Counted from the stretch's first letter, positions 1 to 8,814 are shown. The stretch is 64,000 nucleotides of DNA from DTU053 sp012520115 (GCA_050953725.1 JBMNNB010000001.1:868001-932000), one strand, 5' to 3'. Numbers and translations are program-made. Notes: generated by a model not told the origin, from the letters alone.

Positions 1-1
1 A

Positions 2-361
2 TGCCTTGACATTATCCCGGAGGACGCAAGCATAACAGCCAGCGGCTATCTCGTTCCGCATCTGTATAAAAGAGAGAATATCTATCAGTTTGCCTATACA
101 CCGGAGTTTTTGGAAAAGCTCTATAAAGACGGCGAGGACTTTGTAATCGACGACAAATCGCTTATCGGCGGCAGCCCGGACCAGGAATTTATCGAGGCAA
201 AGGACAAATACCTCGATACGGAGTATACTGTGCTTCTGCTTAATACAAATATCGGCCGCAGATGCTTCCTTATACTTGAGGAATCCGGCTATGAAACCGT
301 GTTCTATCGGCAGGATATTATCGTGCTGCTGAAAAATCCCTATTATTCGGTCAATAATTAA
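2..361 (+). CDS. C-terminal end of a DUF2079-like membrane protein (partial)
   Basis: The reading frame is open from base 2 to the TAA at 359-361, so the gene starts upstream of the window; about 119 residues are visible. They begin LDIIPEDASITASGYLVPHL and go on to an IYQFAY segment. This pattern (proline-aspartate-alanine, then a phrase about surviving 'phls-r-iy') resembles the soluble tail of DUF2079 predicted membrane proteins, which have an N-terminal GT-C-like transmembrane part that would lie outside the window. The visible tail has no membrane segment. The family match is from memory of the pattern, the function of the family is not established, and the start is unseen. A terminator follows at once. 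Confidence 0.6.
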   Translation, partial: CLDIIPEDASITASGYLVPHLYKRENIYQFAYTPEFLEKLYKDGEDFVIDDKSLIGGSPDQEFIEAKDKYLDTEYTVLLLNTNIGRRCFLILEESGYETVFYRQDIIVLLKNPYYSVNN

Positions 362-379
362 ACGTATAATATAGTATAA

Positions 380-410
380 AATCCCCCGATTCTTAGGGGG
401 ATTATTTTTA
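380..410 (+). terminator. Rho-independent terminator after the DUF2079-like gene
   Basis: A stem of five C and five G with flanking A/T pairs (AATCCCCC, loop GATTCTTA, GGGGGATT) is followed by a T-rich run at 403-409. It lies 20 bases after the stop. Confidence 0.85.
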
Positions 411-788
411 ACTTAAAAACGGCGAATAAGCTTTCGCCTACAGAAACAGTCTGAAAGAGATAAGCATATTCGCCAGAGAGGTAAAGAGTTTGAACAAGAA
501 GTGAGAGCAACCTATCGATTTAAACATTCTTTCATGTAACAAGAAGAACATGCTTTTTGTGCTTATTCGGGTTATCGTTTCTTATTAGAAGTAAGACCTC
601 ACAAAAAATTTGAAAAAACCTTACAAACAAAATCACGTTTTCGTTAGGAATATAAACTTGTTTCTTGCCTGAAATCAGCAAGAAACAACAAAAAACAACG
701 AGTGAGAAAAGCCATGAGCTTATCTTATTCGCTGTTATTAATTAAGCATCAATCAAAGCAGATGCTAATCGTATAAAATCATCTGACG
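411..788. other. Intergenic region with repeated GCGAATAAG-like words and a perfect 11-bp inverted repeat
   Basis: No convincing gene is seen. The word GGCGAATAAGC at 421-431 recurs inverted as GCATATTCGCC (464-474), GCTTATTCGG (561-570) and TCTTATTCGC (723-732). A perfect inverted repeat TTGTTTCTTGC / GCAAGAAACAA lies at 658-668 and 678-688; on the minus strand it could act as a hairpin downstream of the response regulator, although no strong T-run follows. One TCACAAA heptamer, like those upstream of the response regulator, lies at 599-605. Confidence 0.5.
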
Positions 789-1880
789 TTATTTAATTGA
801 TAAATACAGGTTCTTTATTTCTTCGCTCGGCTCGATGCCAAGCTCGGTTTCGAGGATTGACTTATATTTATAATAATGCCTTGCAGCTTTATTCTTTCTG
901 CCGGTTTGTTTATATATTTCAAGAAGGTAATTTGTAAAAATCTCTTCATAGGGATTCATATAGAATATCTTCAGCAGAGCCTCTTCGGCTTTATAGTATT
1001 CCCCAAACTCAAGATATCTTCTGACTAAAAGCCCCATAGCCTTTTCAAACTGTATCAAATGGTTTTCCTTTGCAACGGCTGCCCAGGGCCAATCACTGCC
1101 GTAAAAATACTCGCACTCATAAATGTTGCTGATTTGTTCAATATCTTCATTATTATAGTGTTTACCGCTTATCTTACAGATACATTCGTCAAATTTTATC
1201 GCATCCCAATAAACATTTCCGAGAAGCATCTGATAGTCTTTTGTTATGTAAATCTGATCTTTTGAAACTCCGTATTCCTTTAAGGTCTTACGGATGTAAT
1301 AAACTGTGCTGTAAAGCTGATGCAACGCCTTATCAAGACTCACATTTTCAAAAACATTGTCGATAATCAAATCCTTATCGATATGACCGCCGCTGTTATG
1401 CAGCAAAAATGCAAAGAGCTCCTTAGTTTTTTTTGATCTCCTTTTAATAGCCGGCATGCCTTCAAAGCCGATTTCAAAGCCGCCAAAGCTTTTTATTATC
1501 AGCCTACTTACTTTTTCGGCTGGCTTTCTTAACAGTCTTGCTCTGTTTATCGTTTTTTCAAGCCTCTCCTTGCTTACGGGCTTAAGCAGATAATCAAGAG
1601 CGCCGATTTCAAAAGCCTCTGCGCCAAACGAATTGGAGTCCGTAATGAAAACGATATTTGTATCCGGGCACTTGTCACGGATCTGTCTTGCCGCTTCAAT
1701 GCCGTCCATGACAGGCATACAAATATCAAGAAAAACAATTTCAGGCTTACTAAGCGTAGCTTGAATGATGCCTTCGATAGGATTGCGGTATGCTCCTGAT
1801 ACTACAACACCGATTTCATTCAAAGAACGCTCCAATTCAGCTATTGTGTTTTCCTGAAAATCTATTAACATCGCTAACAT
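789..1880 (-). CDS. Response regulator with receiver, winged-helix and BTAD (SARP-like) domains
   Basis: 363 aa. Residues 1-115 are a receiver domain: phospho-acceptor D52 in FLDICMPVMDG, T80 in FIT, K100 in LLKP. The usual acidic pair near the N-terminus is reduced to one residue (LID7F8Q). Residues about 125-225 are an OmpR/SARP-type winged helix (KRRSKKTKELFAFLL... YYIRKTL), and 226-363 are a helical bacterial transcriptional activator (BTAD/TPR-like) domain ending in ELGIEPSEEIKNLY, a typical BTAD close. It should bind DNA as an activator or repressor after phosphorylation. No histidine kinase is adjacent in this window, so the partner is unknown. The region upstream holds three 11-bp-phased heptamers, the arrangement SARP proteins recognise. 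The ATG start fits the family. Confidence 0.88.
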   Translation of the reverse strand: MLAMLIDFQENTIAELERSLNEIGVVVSGAYRNPIEGIIQATLSKPEIVFLDICMPVMDGIEAARQIRDKCPDTNIVFITDSNSFGAEAFEIGALDYLLKPVSKERLEKTINRARLLRKPAEKVSRLIIKSFGGFEIGFEGMPAIKRRSKKTKELFAFLLHNSGGHIDKDLIIDNVFENVSLDKALHQLYSTVYYIRKTLKEYGVSKDQIYITKDYQMLLGNVYWDAIKFDECICKISGKHYNNEDIEQISNIYECEYFYGSDWPWAAVAKENHLIQFEKAMGLLVRRYLEFGEYYKAEEALLKIFYMNPYEEIFTNYLLEIYKQTGRKNKAARHYYKYKSILETELGIEPSEEIKNLYLSIK

Positions 1881-2191
1881 TACTAATCCGGCTAATAATA
1901 TAGAAGCGTACCCTCTAAATTAAAACATTATAAATACATTAGCAGTACCTTCTATATTATTCTCTCCCTTTAATAATTTTGCTATGTTTTATTTTTTACT
2001 GCAATAATATATCACAAACTTCTCACAAAAAAATCACAAAATTGAGCTTTATCGGAAAAATTTGAGAACAAAATGTATAAATCATGTTTACTTTTTTTTA
2101 TTTTTTCAAAATAATACCTTACTGAGCATAATTCAGCAAGGCAAAAATGGAAACTATTTGCATTTGAATTGCAATATGAGTCTCAGAAATA
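1881..2191. other. AT-rich regulatory region between mnmA and the response regulator
   Basis: There is no gene. On the minus strand the region leads into the response regulator. It holds the heptamer array at 2012-2040, and TATAAT at 1927-1932 (minus strand) as a possible -10 without a good -35. No clear terminator for mnmA was found. Confidence 0.5.
2012..2040 (-). promoter_or_regulatory. Three direct heptamer repeats at 11-bp spacing, candidate SARP-type operator
   Basis: TCACAAA (TTTGTGA on the minus strand) occurs at 2012-2018, 2023-2029 and 2034-2040, exactly 11 bases start to start. The last repeat in the direction of transcription abuts TATATTAT, a possible -10. SARP regulators are known to bind heptameric direct repeats about 11 bp apart just upstream of or overlapping the -35. 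The gene downstream is itself a SARP-like response regulator, so autoregulation is inferred. Confidence 0.5.
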
Positions 2192-3289
2192 TCAGTCAAC
2201 CGTGCCGCCTCCTACTACAGTGTCACCGTCATAGAGGACTAAGGCCTGACCCTTTGCGATTGCCCGCTGAGGCTCGTCAAAGACTACATGCAGCTTGTCC
2301 TCACCTATCTGCTCGGCATAGCAATACTGCTCCGGGTGCTTGTAGCGGATCTTCGCCGTCAGGCGCACTCTGCCAGTAAGCTTATCGGTGGCGATGAGGT
2401 TTATATCCGAGGCCGTCAGTTCCCTGTGGAAAAGTCCGCTGTTCTCACAAAGCTTAACGGTATTCGTTTCTACATCCTTTTCGCAGACATACATAGGCCT
2501 TTGCAGAGCGAGGCCAAGGCCCTTGCGCTGGCCGATTGTATATCTGATAATGCCCTGATGCTCACCTAAAATATTGCCGTTCTCGTCAATGAAATATCCC
2601 TTGGGGCTTTTAATACCCGTGTAGCTCTCAATAAATGAGGCATAGTCGGAGTCAGGTACAAAGCAGATATCCTGACTGTCACGCTTCCTTGCGTTAATAA
2701 AGCCGTTTTCCTCGGCAATCTTTCTTACCTGTTCTTTTGTCAGCTCACCTAACGGAAATTCGGTTCTCGCAAGCTGTTCCTGTGTCATGGCATAGAGCAC
2801 ATAGCTCTGCTCCTTTGCCTTATCGAAGGCCTTTTTAAGAAGATAGCGCTTTGAGCCGCTGTCATACTCGATTCGGGCATAATGACCCGTGGCTAAGACG
2901 TCGTAGCCGATTTCCATGGTCCTATGTATTAACTTTTGAAACTTAATGAACCTGTTGCAGTCAATGCAAGGGTTCGGCGTTGCGCCGTTTAAGTATGCGT
3001 CGACAAATCTCTTTATAACCGTATTCCTGAACTCATCGGAAAAGTTGAAAACATAATGGGGCATACCCAATGTGTAGGCAACCTGCTTTGCGTCCTGAAC
3101 ATCGTCAAAGGAGCAGCAGGTTCTTTCATTGCAGCGGTTAATATCGTCATCGGTAAAGAGCTTCAATGTGGCGCCGATGCACTGATAGCCCTTGTTTTTC
3201 ATCAATAACGCAGCAACGGAGCTGTCAACTCCGCCGCTCATTGCTATTACCGCCTTCTTAGCGGCATTATTTGTATCAACCAAGCTCAA
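2192..3289 (-). CDS. mnmA: tRNA-specific 2-thiouridylase MnmA
   Basis: 365 aa, normal length for MnmA. The enzyme activates U34 of tRNA-Lys, -Glu and -Gln with ATP and inserts sulfur taken from a cysteine desulfurase relay. Visible features are the PP-loop AMSGGVDSS (residues 16-24), the catalytic Cys108 in GATPNPCIDCN and the persulfide-accepting Cys209 in DSQDICF. No in-frame ATG occurs before the PP-loop methionine, so the start is taken as TTG at 3289, which lies inside the end of nadA (14-base overlap) with AGGA just upstream. The genes should therefore be translationally coupled. The exact start codon is the only doubtful point. Confidence 0.95.
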   Translation of the reverse strand: MSLVDTNNAAKKAVIAMSGGVDSSVAALLMKNKGYQCIGATLKLFTDDDINRCNERTCCSFDDVQDAKQVAYTLGMPHYVFNFSDEFRNTVIKRFVDAYLNGATPNPCIDCNRFIKFQKLIHRTMEIGYDVLATGHYARIEYDSGSKRYLLKKAFDKAKEQSYVLYAMTQEQLARTEFPLGELTKEQVRKIAEENGFINARKRDSQDICFVPDSDYASFIESYTGIKSPKGYFIDENGNILGEHQGIIRYTIGQRKGLGLALQRPMYVCEKDVETNTVKLCENSGLFHRELTASDINLIATDKLTGRVRLTAKIRYKHPEQYCYAEQIGEDKLHVVFDEPQRAIAKGQALVLYDGDTVVGGGTVD

Positions 3290-4187
3290 TCATCCTGTCT
3301 ATGCACTTACGGGCATCACGAATTACATCTTCCGAGAGCGTAATTACCTCTCCGCCTGTTCCTTCAAGACAATTCAGAACGTCTATAAGGGTCGTTGCCT
3401 TCATATTCGGGCAAAGGATTTTTTTTGAAAGGTAGTAGAATCTCTTATCGGGACACTCGTACTGAAGATGCTCTGTTATGCTCATCTCAGTACCGATAAT
3501 GAACTCCTTAGCATCGGACTTCTTTGCATATTCCATTATTCCCGATGTGGAGCCGACATAGTCAGCCATAGCCACGACCTCGGGAACACATTCCGGGTGG
3601 ACAAGCAGAAGTGCGTCCGGGTGGGCTGCCTTTGCTATTTCAACATCCTGCTTTGTGACTGCGGCGTGTACCGGGCAGCCGCCCTGAAGCAGCTTTATCT
3701 CCTTTTCGGGTACCTGAGCCGCCACATACTGACCGAGATTGCAGTCGGGCAGGAACAATATTTTATTATTTTCTATCTTCTTGACAATCTTTACTGCCGA
3801 GGAGGAAGTTACGCATACATCGCAAATCGTTTTAAGCTCCGCCGTGGTGTTGATGTAGGCGACCACCGTATAATCCGGCAGGCTCTTTTTAACGGAGGCA
3901 ATAAGCTCCTTATCCATCTGCTCCGCCATGGGGCAGCCGGCAATGGGGTTTGCAAGATATACGGTCTTTTCGGGCGAGAGAATCTTAACGGTTTCAGCCA
4001 TAAATCTGACGCCGCACATCATAACCTTTGAATTCGTGGCCTTGCTGGCGGCAACACTCAGCTGAAAGGAGTCTCCGGTAAAATCAGCAACCTCTATAAT
4101 CTCCCTTGCCTGATAGCTGTGGGCAAGGATAAGGACATCCTTTTCCTTTTTCAAAGACATAATTCTATCCTGTATATTCTTAATCAT
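3276..4187 (-). CDS. nadA: Quinolinate synthase A
   Basis: 303 aa, the compact length of Gram-positive NadA. It condenses iminoaspartate with dihydroxyacetone phosphate to quinolinate in de novo NAD synthesis and needs a [4Fe-4S] cluster. The three cluster cysteines are C85 (IAGCPMAE), C171 (QGGCPVHA) and C259 (ILCPNMK); CGVRFMAET, CVTSSSA and HPEC motifs are also present. nadB and nadC are not in the window. The gene leads a two-gene unit with mnmA. Its stop lies inside the proposed mnmA start region. Confidence 0.96.
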   Translation of the reverse strand: MIKNIQDRIMSLKKEKDVLILAHSYQAREIIEVADFTGDSFQLSVAASKATNSKVMMCGVRFMAETVKILSPEKTVYLANPIAGCPMAEQMDKELIASVKKSLPDYTVVAYINTTAELKTICDVCVTSSSAVKIVKKIENNKILFLPDCNLGQYVAAQVPEKEIKLLQGGCPVHAAVTKQDVEIAKAAHPDALLLVHPECVPEVVAMADYVGSTSGIMEYAKKSDAKEFIIGTEMSITEHLQYECPDKRFYYLSKKILCPNMKATTLIDVLNCLEGTGGEVITLSEDVIRDARKCIDRMIELG

Positions 4188-4230
4188 CTCGTGCCTCCGA
4201 ATGATTTATTAGTTGTTACAGCTTATAAAT

Positions 4231-4259
4231 ATGATATAACAATAATGTCGAAAAAGCAA
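4231..4259 (-). promoter_or_regulatory. Candidate nadA promoter
   Basis: On the minus strand TTGCTT (4259-4254) is followed after 17 bases by TATCAT (4236-4231), 44 bases before the nadA ATG. Match to the sigma-A consensus is moderate. Confidence 0.5.
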
Positions 4260-4391
4260 TAATTCCAAAGCAACACAACGTCTTTTAAAAGATATTATTA
4301 GCCCATGTGTTTGCTTAATACATAACGTTTAGCAAAGTGTACAATAACCTTCGCAGAATTAAATAGCATTTGCCAAATTTGTTCAATTCGG

Positions 4392-4420
4392 TTGACACGC
4401 TTAACTCGGTATTATACTAT
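4392..4420 (+). promoter_or_regulatory. Promoter of the mannosidase / ATP-grasp operon
   Basis: A perfect -35 TTGACA (4392-4397) is followed by TATACT at 4413-4418 (15-base spacer), or TACTAT at 4415-4420 with the preferred 17-base spacer. The first gene starts at 4476 after a GAGAGGAG ribosome binding site. Confidence 0.75.
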
Positions 4421-4475
4421 CTTTATGAATATTCAATCGTAGAGTTTACCGATAAAAATATGAGAGGAGCATTCC

Positions 4476-6257
4476 ATGATAACACCTATTAAGCTTGAAA
4501 CACACCTTAACAGGTTTTGCACATTTTATGAGCTTACGGACAAGGCTATTCCTCAAGCACTTTTTGAGGCAAAGGCCGAAAAGCCGGACCTGAGCGGCAT
4601 TAACTACCCGCTTCCCGCAAGAAAAGACGACTATACCTGCTATGCAAAGGGCAAAGACGGAGTTTTGTGGCTCGGCGCAAACAACGGCGTTGCCCGCTAT
4701 AACCCGAATGCCAAAAGAAGGGACGATACTGTCTTTCATTTCTCCGCACCCCGCTATCTGCATGACAATAATGTCAAGGCAATTATAGCTGACGGCGACA
4801 CTGCCTGGGTACTTACCGAAACAGGCGCCGTAAAAATCGAATTACGTCCTCTCTCCCCTCGCCAAAAGGCTGAAATCCTGCTTGAGGAGACACTCAAGTA
4901 TGTTGACAGAAGGGGCATGGTAAGCCAAAAGCATCTTCAGGAGCCGAGGAACCTTGACTCGATAGTAAGCTACGGTCATTCGGACAATGACGGCTGCTTT
5001 ACAGCGGGCTTTGCCATCGGTGAGATTCTTCATTATGCGGTGCTTAAAAGGGAAAAGGGCGAGGATGACCCCGAAACCCAGCGAATCAGAAAGATAGCCA
5101 CAACAGCAAGCGAGGCCTGCCTGCTGCTTATGAACATATCAGGCCGTGGCAACGGCTTTGTCGCAAGGTCTTATCTTACCCCCGACGAGCCGGTTCCGGA
5201 TGACGGACTGTTCTATCGCAAGAACGGCGGCAAGGCGGTCTGCCTTGAAACAAGTGCAAGCAAAAAGAAGGGTATTGCAGGCCTTGAGATCGACGCAAGC
5301 GCTCCGGTGCCCGACAGATTGGCCGCCCTCTACAGAAGCAGAGGCTATTCCGACGACGGTATCGTTTATAAAGGCGACACAAGCAGTGACGAGATAACAC
5401 TTCATTACCTTCACCTTTATTTCGCTTATAAATTCCTCGCCCCCGGCGACCCTGAGCTGGGCGAGCTTATCAGAAGTTCCGCTAAGGCCACAATGAAGCA
5501 CATAATCGACCACGGCAATGAGCTTCATGAGTGCGACGGCAAGCCGACTTCCTGGGCAAAATGGAGCACTGAGTACTTTGAGACTCCCTTCGGCTGGTCA
5601 GATGCCTGCCTTAATGCCGGCGAAATCCTTATGTACCTGCTTGTAACAATGTATGTTACGGGCGAAGAGGGCATCTGGAGGGAGCATTACGACAAGCTTG
5701 TATCCCTCGGCTATGCAGACCTTACCACTAAGCATCACGAGCGCTTCTATCAGATAAGCCTTATGGGCAACCTTGACTGCACCGAGGAGCTTATGTACGG
5801 CGACAACATGCTCGCAACCTCTACCTTCTGGGGTCTTATGCTCCTTGAAAAGGATAAGAAGCTCAGAGAGAAGTATGAAAAGGGCTATAAGAGCTGGAGA
5901 GGCGAAATCGCAAGGGAGTACAACCCCGGCTATGACTTCCCCTTCATTATCTCCTGCCCCGATGCAGAGCTTGACGAGGAGAGGATTAAGACCTGGTTCT
6001 ACCGCTTCCACCACAGCAGGCTTGCTGCCGGCGTCAGCATGACCTCAAGATATGATATCCCCGTCAGAAAAAGGCGTGGCGGCTATCTTGAAATCTCCGC
6101 TCTCTGTCCGCCCGACGAGACCTTTATTGCAAAGTATGACCGCAATCCGAGACAGCTCAGGAACGAGGACTCCGGCGGAGTCATGTGCGTCGAAAGCTGC
6201 TATGTTTATACATTCGCTTACTGGATAGGCATATACTACGGCCTTATTTCCGACTAA
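4476..6257 (+). CDS. Unclassified two-domain protein: short propeller-like N-terminus and (alpha/alpha)-barrel-like enzyme domain
   Basis: 593 aa, no signal peptide, so probably cytoplasmic. Residues about 45-120 look like two blades of a two-component-regulator-type propeller (GKDGVLWLGANNGVARY; ADGDTAWVLTETGAVKI). From about 130 the sequence is helix-rich with aromatic/acidic motifs typical of (alpha/alpha)6 glycan enzymes: YGHSDNDGCFTAGFAIGE, KGDTSSDEITLHYLHL, ETPFGWSDACLNAGE, YGDNMLATSTFWGLML. I do not recognise an established CAZy family. It is the first gene of the operon, 21 bases before the GH38 gene, so a glycan-processing role is likely but inferred. D/E residues in the NDG, GDTSSDE and GWSD motifs are candidates for catalysis. 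Confidence 0.8.
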   Translation: MITPIKLETHLNRFCTFYELTDKAIPQALFEAKAEKPDLSGINYPLPARKDDYTCYAKGKDGVLWLGANNGVARYNPNAKRRDDTVFHFSAPRYLHDNNVKAIIADGDTAWVLTETGAVKIELRPLSPRQKAEILLEETLKYVDRRGMVSQKHLQEPRNLDSIVSYGHSDNDGCFTAGFAIGEILHYAVLKREKGEDDPETQRIRKIATTASEACLLLMNISGRGNGFVARSYLTPDEPVPDDGLFYRKNGGKAVCLETSASKKKGIAGLEIDASAPVPDRLAALYRSRGYSDDGIVYKGDTSSDEITLHYLHLYFAYKFLAPGDPELGELIRSSAKATMKHIIDHGNELHECDGKPTSWAKWSTEYFETPFGWSDACLNAGEILMYLLVTMYVTGEEGIWREHYDKLVSLGYADLTTKHHERFYQISLMGNLDCTEELMYGDNMLATSTFWGLMLLEKDKKLREKYEKGYKSWRGEIAREYNPGYDFPFIISCPDAELDEERIKTWFYRFHHSRLAAGVSMTSRYDIPVRKRRGGYLEISALCPPDETFIAKYDRNPRQLRNEDSGGVMCVESCYVYTFAYWIGIYYGLISD

Positions 6258-6278
6258 AAAAATATAAGGAGAATACTT

Positions 6279-8783
6279 ATGTCAAAAGGTACAATCCACC
6301 TTATAGGTAATGCACATCTTGACCCTACATGGCTCTGGCGCTGGCAGATAGGCTGCGGCGAGGTGCTTCAGACCTTCCGCTCAGCACTTGACAGACTTAA
6401 CGAATATCCGAAATTCATATTTACCTGCTCATCCGCTGCATATTATCGCTGGGTCGAGGAAATCGCCCCGGATATGTTTGAAGAGATTAAGCAAAGAGTA
6501 AAGCAGGGACGCTGGGTTCCCGTAAATGGCTGGTGGGTTCAGCCCGACTGCAATATGCCCTCCGGCGAGAGCTTTGCAAGGCAGGCTCTTTACAGCCAGC
6601 TTTACTATTATGAGAAGTTCGGCATAACCTGCAAAACAGGCTACAATGTCGACTCCTTCGGTCATAACGGAATGCTTCCGCAGCTTCTTAAAAAAGGCGG
6701 CATGGACTTCTATGTAATGATGCGCCCCCATCCTCACGAAAACCCCGATATTCCTAAGGGTGCTTTCTGGTGGGACAGCCCTGACGGCTCAAGGGTTCTG
6801 ACCTTCAGAATCCCCACAGGCTATGCCGAGCACGGTCAGAGAAACATAGACAGAGGCATTGAAGCCCTTGAGGAGATTATGGATAAGAACGGTTATCCTA
6901 CAATGCTCTTCTATGGTGTGGGTAATCACGGCGGCGGCCCCACAAGAGGCGATATAGAGTATCTCAAGTCCATTTCCGACAGAGAAGGCAGAGCAGAACT
7001 CGAATTCTCCAATACTGACGACTATTTCAACGATATGCTTCATAAACCCCTTGATCTGCCCGTTTGGAAGGACGATATGCAGCACCATGCAAGCGGCTGC
7101 TATTCGGCTACTTCCTTAGTAAAGCAGCTTAACAGAAAGGCTGAGAACCTGCTCGGCGCCGCTGAAAAGTGGAGTACGGTTGCTAACAAGATTGCCGGAA
7201 TGCCCGCCCAGAATGACGAGTTTTCGGAGGCATGGAGAAGTGTCTGCTACAATCAGTTCCATGATGTACTCTGCGGCTGCTCCATAATGGAGGCCTATGA
7301 GGACGCCCGTATTCAGTATGACGCCGCTATGGACAGAGGCTCAAAGGCGATGAACCATGCACAGCTTCGCCTTGCAAGGCAGATTGATACATGGCTTGAG
7401 GGCGTTTCCGACCCTGTTTACTGCGAGGTAAGAAACAAGGGCGCAGAGCGCAGATTCCCCCGCCCCGTGATTATTTTCAATCCTCATTCATGGGATATTG
7501 AAACACCCATAAGGATTCTTGAATGCTCCGAGTGGGTAAAGGATTCACAGGGCAATAATATTCACTTCCAGAACATACGCTCCTCCCGTTCAAACGACAC
7601 TCATCTTGATACTTTATTTGTCGCAAAGGTTCCCGCTATGGGCTATTCCACATACTGGCTCAAATACCCCGAGGACAATTTTAGTATCTACAACATACCG
7701 GAATTCAAAGATTCTGCAATCAAAACCGACGAGGACAACAAGACAATCACAATTGAGAATGAATTTGTCCGAGTAGAGTTTGATAAGGCTACGGGTACAA
7801 TTTCCGAGCTTATTGACCTTAAGACCAAATACAACTATGCAAACAAGGGTCATATGGCAGTACCGACTGTAATAGACGACCACGTCACTGACACATGGGC
7901 GCATAATGTATTCAAATTCCACGATGTTAAGGGCAAAATGAGTCTTGTTTCAGTTGAGCTTGTCGAGAGCGGCCCTGTCCGTGCCCTTGTTCGCACAAAG
8001 CACAGGTTCAATGATTCTTACCTTACTCAGGAATTTATTCTTGCGGAAGGTCAGAAGACAATCAGGGTTAAGTGCAAGGCAATATGGCAAGAGGAATTCA
8101 CAATGCTCAAAATGGCCTTCCCGACTGAAGGACGTGAAGAGATTTCAACCTATGAGATTCCCTGCGGCTTTATCAAGCGTCCCTGCAACGGCGAGGAGGA
8201 GCCTGCACTTCAGTGGGCCGACCTTACAGTTACCGATGATAAGGGCATCAGGCGAGGCTTCTCTGTAATGAGTGACTCAAAGTACAGCTACGACTGCCCG
8301 GGCACTGAGCTCAGGCTCACCTGCATCCGCAATGTTATCTTTGCCGACCATTATTCAAGCCGTCCGCCCGCACTGTTCAATTTCACCGATGAGGGACTTC
8401 AGCGCTTTGAATACGGCATTTACCTGCATGAGGGCGAAGCTGAAAATTCCGACATAGTTAAGGAAGCTGCACTCTTTAACTGCCGCCCGACCTTTGTACC
8501 CGAAAGCTACCACAAGGGCACTGCACCTCAGGTAAAGAGCTTCATTAATATTGATGCGGATAATGTAATAGTTACCGCTCTGAAGCTCTGCGAGGACGGC
8601 TCCGGCGACACAATAATCAGGCTCTATGAGACAAAGGGTAAGAATGTTAAGGCTGTGATATCACTTGATTTAATCGGTGTTTCATTCTTCTCTGACTTCA
8701 AAAAGCATGAGATTAAGACCTTCAGAATTTCTCAGGACGGCAAGGTAAGTGAAGTAAACTTCCTTGAGGGAATCGTAGACTAA
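6279..8783 (+). CDS. GH38 alpha-mannosidase
   Basis: 834 aa, in the range of bacterial cytosolic GH38 enzymes. These remove alpha-mannose by a retaining mechanism with a bound zinc ion. Zinc ligands are H13 and D15 in GNAHLDPTWLW and H328 in NQFHDVLCGCS; the nucleophile is D125 in YNVDSFGHNG. The N-terminal catalytic barrel (1-260), three-helix bundle (about 265-350) and long beta-sandwich C-terminal half follow the family order. No signal peptide is present, so it acts on imported oligosaccharides. Linkage preference cannot be read from the sequence. The RBS AAGGAG precedes the ATG. Confidence 0.96.
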   Translation: MSKGTIHLIGNAHLDPTWLWRWQIGCGEVLQTFRSALDRLNEYPKFIFTCSSAAYYRWVEEIAPDMFEEIKQRVKQGRWVPVNGWWVQPDCNMPSGESFARQALYSQLYYYEKFGITCKTGYNVDSFGHNGMLPQLLKKGGMDFYVMMRPHPHENPDIPKGAFWWDSPDGSRVLTFRIPTGYAEHGQRNIDRGIEALEEIMDKNGYPTMLFYGVGNHGGGPTRGDIEYLKSISDREGRAELEFSNTDDYFNDMLHKPLDLPVWKDDMQHHASGCYSATSLVKQLNRKAENLLGAAEKWSTVANKIAGMPAQNDEFSEAWRSVCYNQFHDVLCGCSIMEAYEDARIQYDAAMDRGSKAMNHAQLRLARQIDTWLEGVSDPVYCEVRNKGAERRFPRPVIIFNPHSWDIETPIRILECSEWVKDSQGNNIHFQNIRSSRSNDTHLDTLFVAKVPAMGYSTYWLKYPEDNFSIYNIPEFKDSAIKTDEDNKTITIENEFVRVEFDKATGTISELIDLKTKYNYANKGHMAVPTVIDDHVTDTWAHNVFKFHDVKGKMSLVSVELVESGPVRALVRTKHRFNDSYLTQEFILAEGQKTIRVKCKAIWQEEFTMLKMAFPTEGREEISTYEIPCGFIKRPCNGEEEPALQWADLTVTDDKGIRRGFSVMSDSKYSYDCPGTELRLTCIRNVIFADHYSSRPPALFNFTDEGLQRFEYGIYLHEGEAENSDIVKEAALFNCRPTFVPESYHKGTAPQVKSFINIDADNVIVTALKLCEDGSGDTIIRLYETKGKNVKAVISLDLIGVSFFSDFKKHEIKTFRISQDGKVSEVNFLEGIVD

Positions 8784-8792
8784 TAAAACAGG

Positions 8793-8814
8793 CTCCTGCC
8801 GAAAACGGCAGGAG
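8793..8814 (+). other. Strong intra-operon hairpin without a T-run
   Basis: CTCCTGCCG (8793-8801), loop AAAA, CGGCAGGAG (8806-8814) is a perfect 9-bp stem between the GH38 and first ATP-grasp genes. It is followed only by TCTTAAAA, so it is more likely a partial terminator or an mRNA-end stabiliser that sets lower expression of the downstream genes. Confidence 0.7.

Noticed and set aside
3468..4031. Plus-strand frame of 187 codons inside nadA
   Set aside because: Antisense shadow of a clear nadA with all its cluster cysteines.
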